Shown: positions 60,243 to 64,000 of the stretch, piece after piece
How positions within the stretch are numbered: the first letter of the stretch is position 1
Layout of the letters: each line of letters opens with the position of its first letter
Origin: Arctopsyche grandis
Taxonomy: Eukaryota > Arthropoda > Insecta > Trichoptera > Hydropsychidae
Assembly: GCF_051622035.1 (NCBI RefSeq)
Contig: NC_135356.1
Location: 12,944,079 to 13,008,078, forward strand
DNA: 64,000 nt
Reading direction: 5' to 3'
Notes under the pieces: model-generated
What the model was told of the DNA's origin: nothing
Databases searched by the model: none
Seen by the model: only the letters and a program-made list of their open reading frames with translations
Program-made: the position numbers and the translations under genes

Positions 60243-60430
60243 TATGTATAATGTGAAATTTTTTATTGTGAACATCTATAAAATCTTAATATGAATATAA
60301 GGCCATTACAAAACCACGCTTTTAAAAGATATTTTGCATTACTTTGAAATGATAATTATCATTTACATACATATCATTACGGCCGAACACGAACAAAATA
60401 ATAAAAAATATTAATTAGAATTGCGATATT
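60243..60430. repeat. Orphan copy of the lipase 5' flank
   Basis: Matches 52,118-52,330 (see there) but no lipase exon lies to its left, where dead Tc1/MITE sequence is found instead. Confidence 0.7.
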
Positions 60431-60439
60431 TTACCGAGT

Positions 60440-61975
60440 GCACAATAAAAAAGTGAATATATTAAAAATATTCACATAATAATCCGTAAGAATCACAGTT
60501 ATTGAAATATGTATATTGATGATTTTCTCTCTTCCATTTGGGCCTCGCAGGGATGTTTTGTACTTGCAGCTGGTTCTTATATCATATACATATATCGTAT
60601 ATATCAATTCAGTGGTGTATTTTTTGCTAAATTTTGAGGTGCCGATGCGTTCGATTTTGCACAATTTTTTTCAATTCAATTCTATAATTTTTTCGCATAC
60701 ACGTGATTTCATATTTGACCAACATAATCAATTATATTCGTTGCACTATAACGCGAATGCAAACTATGGCTAATTTCCAATCCATTTAATTCTTGTAAAA
60801 GTAATATATAGATCAAAGCAATCAGTATACGGTCTATCATGTTTTGCTATAAAATACGCAGTTCTAAAAACTTAACTGGTCGATACAATTTCCGAGTCTT
60901 AAATCTTTTCAAAAGGCTGCTCTTTCGAACTTACTATAATTTTTTTGGCGTTAATATGCGCTTGTGATTTCATATGATGCTATTGTTTCCGTACGTAGAA
61001 ATTGAAATCGAGCTCCATTCTTCAGAAATGCTAACTCCTTTAGATTTAAAAGTTGAAAGACTTTATACATTACAACAAATATCACATCCAATATTATTAG
61101 ATTTACATATTAACCAGGGATGTTTGCGTTTTTTTTCTTCCCAAATCTCCGTACTCCAAATATTTGGCGAGGAAGACACACATATCACAACACTACCACT
61201 ACTAGATTCTAAATTTATGTTATTTTCTTCATTTGATTTTACAGACGCAATACTGTTTTCATTGTGTCGAACATTGCTTTCGTTTTATTTAAGAAAACCT
61301 ATTTTTATAATTTTAAATCAAAATTAAATACGTATGTTGTAAATGTATAATGCAGTAAAACATCACTATTCAACATATGTTTAAACTACTTAATGGCTAA
61401 ACATGATCAACATCTACTGAATGCTTTTTTTTATACACACCTATTACTGCTTAATTTATTGCGTAACTTCTCGGAACCATACAAAAATAATCAGACCCTT
61501 TTTTTGCATTGTGCAAGAAATGCATCAATGTATCCTCAAAGCAATCTTCTAGCGATGAATGTATCCTTCAGTTCATGACACAAAGCCGTTTGTTTCGACG
61601 CCGCCCTAGACAATGGTTTGACCTGTCATAAGCGAAAAAAATTCCTGGGCCCATTTATTTCGTTAATGAGTCCATGAATGGGGACCAATATTTAAATGTG
61701 TTAAAGACACATCTGGTGCCTCACATAAAACCTGGTGGTATCATTTTATCCTGGTAGCATTTTTATGTCATCGAGCTTGGGTGAAAAATATTGCTAAAGT
61801 GGTAAAAATTTTATAGTATTTTGATTTTTGAAATTTATAAGCCGGGTCGCGACCCAGTGCCGATAAAAGGTGGCGAAAAAAATAATGATATGAAGCACTG
61901 CATTTAACGTTCTGCTTAGGAATATTGATCAACTTCTTAATTTTTTTTCAAAATTGAGACTATCCTAGTATTTTA
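60440..61975. other. Intergenic; one unassigned 117-codon open frame
   Basis: 60,974-61,327 (+) encodes LHSSEMLTPLDLKVERLYTL, LDLHINQGCLRFFSSQIS and a Phe/Leu-rich end. No domain, no splice context, and composition is AT-driven, so I do not call it a gene. A fragment GAAGCACTG near 61,895 resembles a hAT end. Confidence 0.3.
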
Positions 61976-62087
61976 AATTAATTAAGTCATACTACATTCT
62001 AATAAGCAATGCTTAAAGCTTGATTAAAAAATAAAAATAAATCAATTACAAAAAACAACGACCTTCTTTTATTCATCATCTTCTAAT

Positions 62088-62402
62088 GGTGCATACGCAC
62101 CAAGCCTACGAAGGGCACCACAGGCCAACTTTGCTGAAACCAGTAAGTAGCGTATCAAAATTAAAACTATTATTATTATTTATTTATTTATTTATATATT
62201 ATCTTAGCTATCAAGATAATTTAAAAATACATCTTAATTACATTAATTAATAAAATAAATTATATTAAAATAAAAATTAAATAATGAAAGTTTAAAACAA
62301 AACATACACAATTTAAATAAATTTGGGCTAAAATTAGATTATCAACAATGATATACAGGTAGTTCGAACATTATTTTTTTTAAATCGCTCTTTAAATTTG
62401 AT
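62088..62402. mobile_element. 315-bp insertion between lipase stop and its poly(A) signal
   Basis: Flanked by TTCTAAT (62,081-62,087; 62,403-62,409); the paralogous pseudogene has only one TTCTAAT and no insert at this place (49,111 region). It includes a (TTA)n/(TTTA)n tract, fitting a minus-strand retroposon with an A-rich tail. Confidence 0.7.
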
Positions 62403-62419
62403 TTCTAATTGATTGGACT

Positions 62420-64000
62420 TTAATTTACCCGGTATCTATTATTTTTAAGGAATGCAATAACATCATTGTAGACTATTTCCTTCACATCTTTCGCATAGAC
62501 GAAGTCATTATGAGTGAAGTTTTTTCTCGGAACTGCAGTCACTGCAATCAATTTTGAAATCTCTTTGGATAGCTTCAAAACGTCTTCCTTTGTTGCGAAC
62601 TCATCATTTTCCGAGAAGAACATCCTGACAGGGGCAACCACGTTCCTCAGATTGTATGGAGGTGGTTGTAGCTCACCGTATAAATGGATATTTCTCATCA
62701 TGCCGTAATCGAATTGTCGGAAATTTTCGGCTTTATGGTCCTCTAGGTGGTGGTACAGCTCCCAGACAGACCCACCACCCGGTTCGTGTCCCATAAAAGT
62801 CGAGACCATGTCCTGCAAAATGATGCAATTTTCGGGTAAAACTTCACACTAGGTTTATTTTATAATATCGGATTAAAGTACAAACCGGTTTTAATTCTTT
62901 GGGATCGATTCCACCCAGTTGGAAGTTGAAATTTGAACATAGTGGGAAATATTTCCAATTCACGTCGCAAAATTTTGTGGCCATCATGTCCAAAAAGTCT
63001 GTACTCGGGATGAATTCTGCATTGCCGACCATACCTTGAAACACCTGCAAATTTGTTAAGATAGTAATGGAAGGTAAAACACGATTAAAAAAAATGTATT
63101 TTTGGACATTTAGGACATTACCGGTAAACCTGTTTATCGGTAAATGGCCCGAAAAAAAGATCGGTAAATTATTACTTTTACCGGCAAATCAATGAAACGG
63201 TTTATCGTATTCCTTTCCTTTATTTTGTCTTCTAGCAACACTGGTATATAAATATACAATTATGAAAATAATAGTAGAAGTTATAGAACGGACTAGAACA
63301 AGGAAGATGTAGTAAATCTATCTTGATATTGCAGTAGTTCCATATACAGCTAAATGTGTGTTATCAGTAAAAGAAAGGCTTCAGTTAGCTATTGGAAATA
63401 AAACTGAAATCAGTTTGGGTATGGGACCCACCCATAAAACAAATAAAGAAATTTTACGAAATGTTGACATTTTTGTTAAAATTAAAAATTACTTGTAAAA
63501 TTAGATCAAAATTATCGGACGATAGCTGTGGATACATCGAGTTTTCTTCCCTGTTCTTTTCTTAAACAACGAATAAAAAAATAAATATTTTTTAAATTCC
63601 TATATAAAATATTAATTTATAATGAATTCACTTTTGGGCAGTATATTTTGGTATATAATAAATAATGTTAATTAGGGTTTGGTTAAACATATTGAGTACA
63701 AAACAAGTAGTTTTTTAATATTTATGTACATAATTGACAAATCCGGTAAACTGGTAATTGAGAAAAAAATAATGGAAATGGTAAAAAAAATAATGGATAT
63801 GGATTTTAAAAGATAAAAAATGAATGTGCTATTTATCTGAAATAAAACTCGAGGATAAAAATTAATAAAACAGGTGACGTTTTTCATGCGAGCAATTTTA
63901 TAATTTGAAAAGTTTGCTTTGAGATGAAAAATACTTACATCCATATTATCAGAAATATTTGCCAACGCCGTGAATATGGGAGTTGCGACATGAGTCGTAA
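62420..64000 (-). CDS. Acid lipase (gastric/lysosomal lipase family), 3' exons, partial
   Basis: Three exons on the minus strand, running off the window end. The first visible one (64,000-63,939) gives ATPIFTALANISDNMD with donor GAT|GTAAGT. The second (63,044-62,886) gives VFQGMVGNAEFIPSTDFLDM, then KYFPLCSNFNFQLGG. The last (62,812-62,420) gives DMVSTFMGHEPGGGSVWELY, LQPPPYNLRNVVAPVRMFFS, the acid-loop SENDEFATKEDV and the catalytic-His region NFTHNDFVYAKDV, ending at TAA. All junctions are in phase and no lesion is seen, in contrast to the paralogue at 49-52 kb. The nucleophile Ser (GHSQG) and signal peptide must lie beyond 64,000. Family members are secreted or lysosomal triacylglycerol/cholesteryl ester hydrolases. 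An AATAAA (minus strand, 62,068-62,073) lies beyond a retroposon insertion in the 3' UTR. Confidence 0.92.

Noticed and set aside
60974-61327. 117-codon open frame as a real gene
   Set aside because: No recognised domain, no intron or promoter context, AT-rich Phe/Leu composition; kept only as an unassigned open frame.

Overview
This is an insect-type nuclear DNA window (order not determinable from sequence alone): AT-rich, intron-containing genes, dense (TA)n and CATA-type microsatellites, and a heavy load of arthropod-style transposons (Jockey LINE, Tc1-like, hAT, Helitron-like ends, tRNA-derived SINEs, MITEs). Nothing prokaryotic is present.

Layout. 1-1.8 kb: a Helitron-like tail and the last two exons of an unidentified gene. 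2.0-3.5 kb: a threefold tandem repeat of about 468 bp. 4.3-8.3 kb: a block of hAT elements, three of them end to end and separated by the 8-mer CTCTAGAG, one of which carries a solo LTR. 8.47-46.6 kb (+ strand): one gene, a dimethylarginine dimethylaminohydrolase (DDAH) homologue, reconstructed as five exons (268 aa) starting in a GC-rich promoter-proximal block. Its first intron is about 28 kb and holds most of the repeats (Jockey LINE with 15-bp target duplication, hAT, SINEs, two palindromic-target MITE chains, Harbinger-like MITEs); intron 2 holds a Tc1 element nested in another repeat. 49.1-52.05 kb (- strand): a multiply broken acid-lipase pseudogene. 52.4-59.9 kb: a dead Tc1-like element carrying a 133-bp MITE and a 6.3-kb foldback element whose 2.03-kb arms are nearly identical. 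62.4-64 kb (- strand): the 3' exons of an apparently intact paralogous lipase that runs out of the window.

How it fits together. DDAH would hydrolyse methylated arginines (or a related guanidine compound) in the cytosol, but the catalytic His of characterised DDAHs aligns with Arg here. The two lipases are secreted/lysosomal acid lipase family members in a tandem cluster; one has decayed, and a duplicated 5' flank at 60.2 kb suggests a further lost copy. The most striking material is mobile: the foldback element with its own 8-bp target duplication, and two chains of adjacent hAT-like elements that share perfectly palindromic 8-bp target sites.
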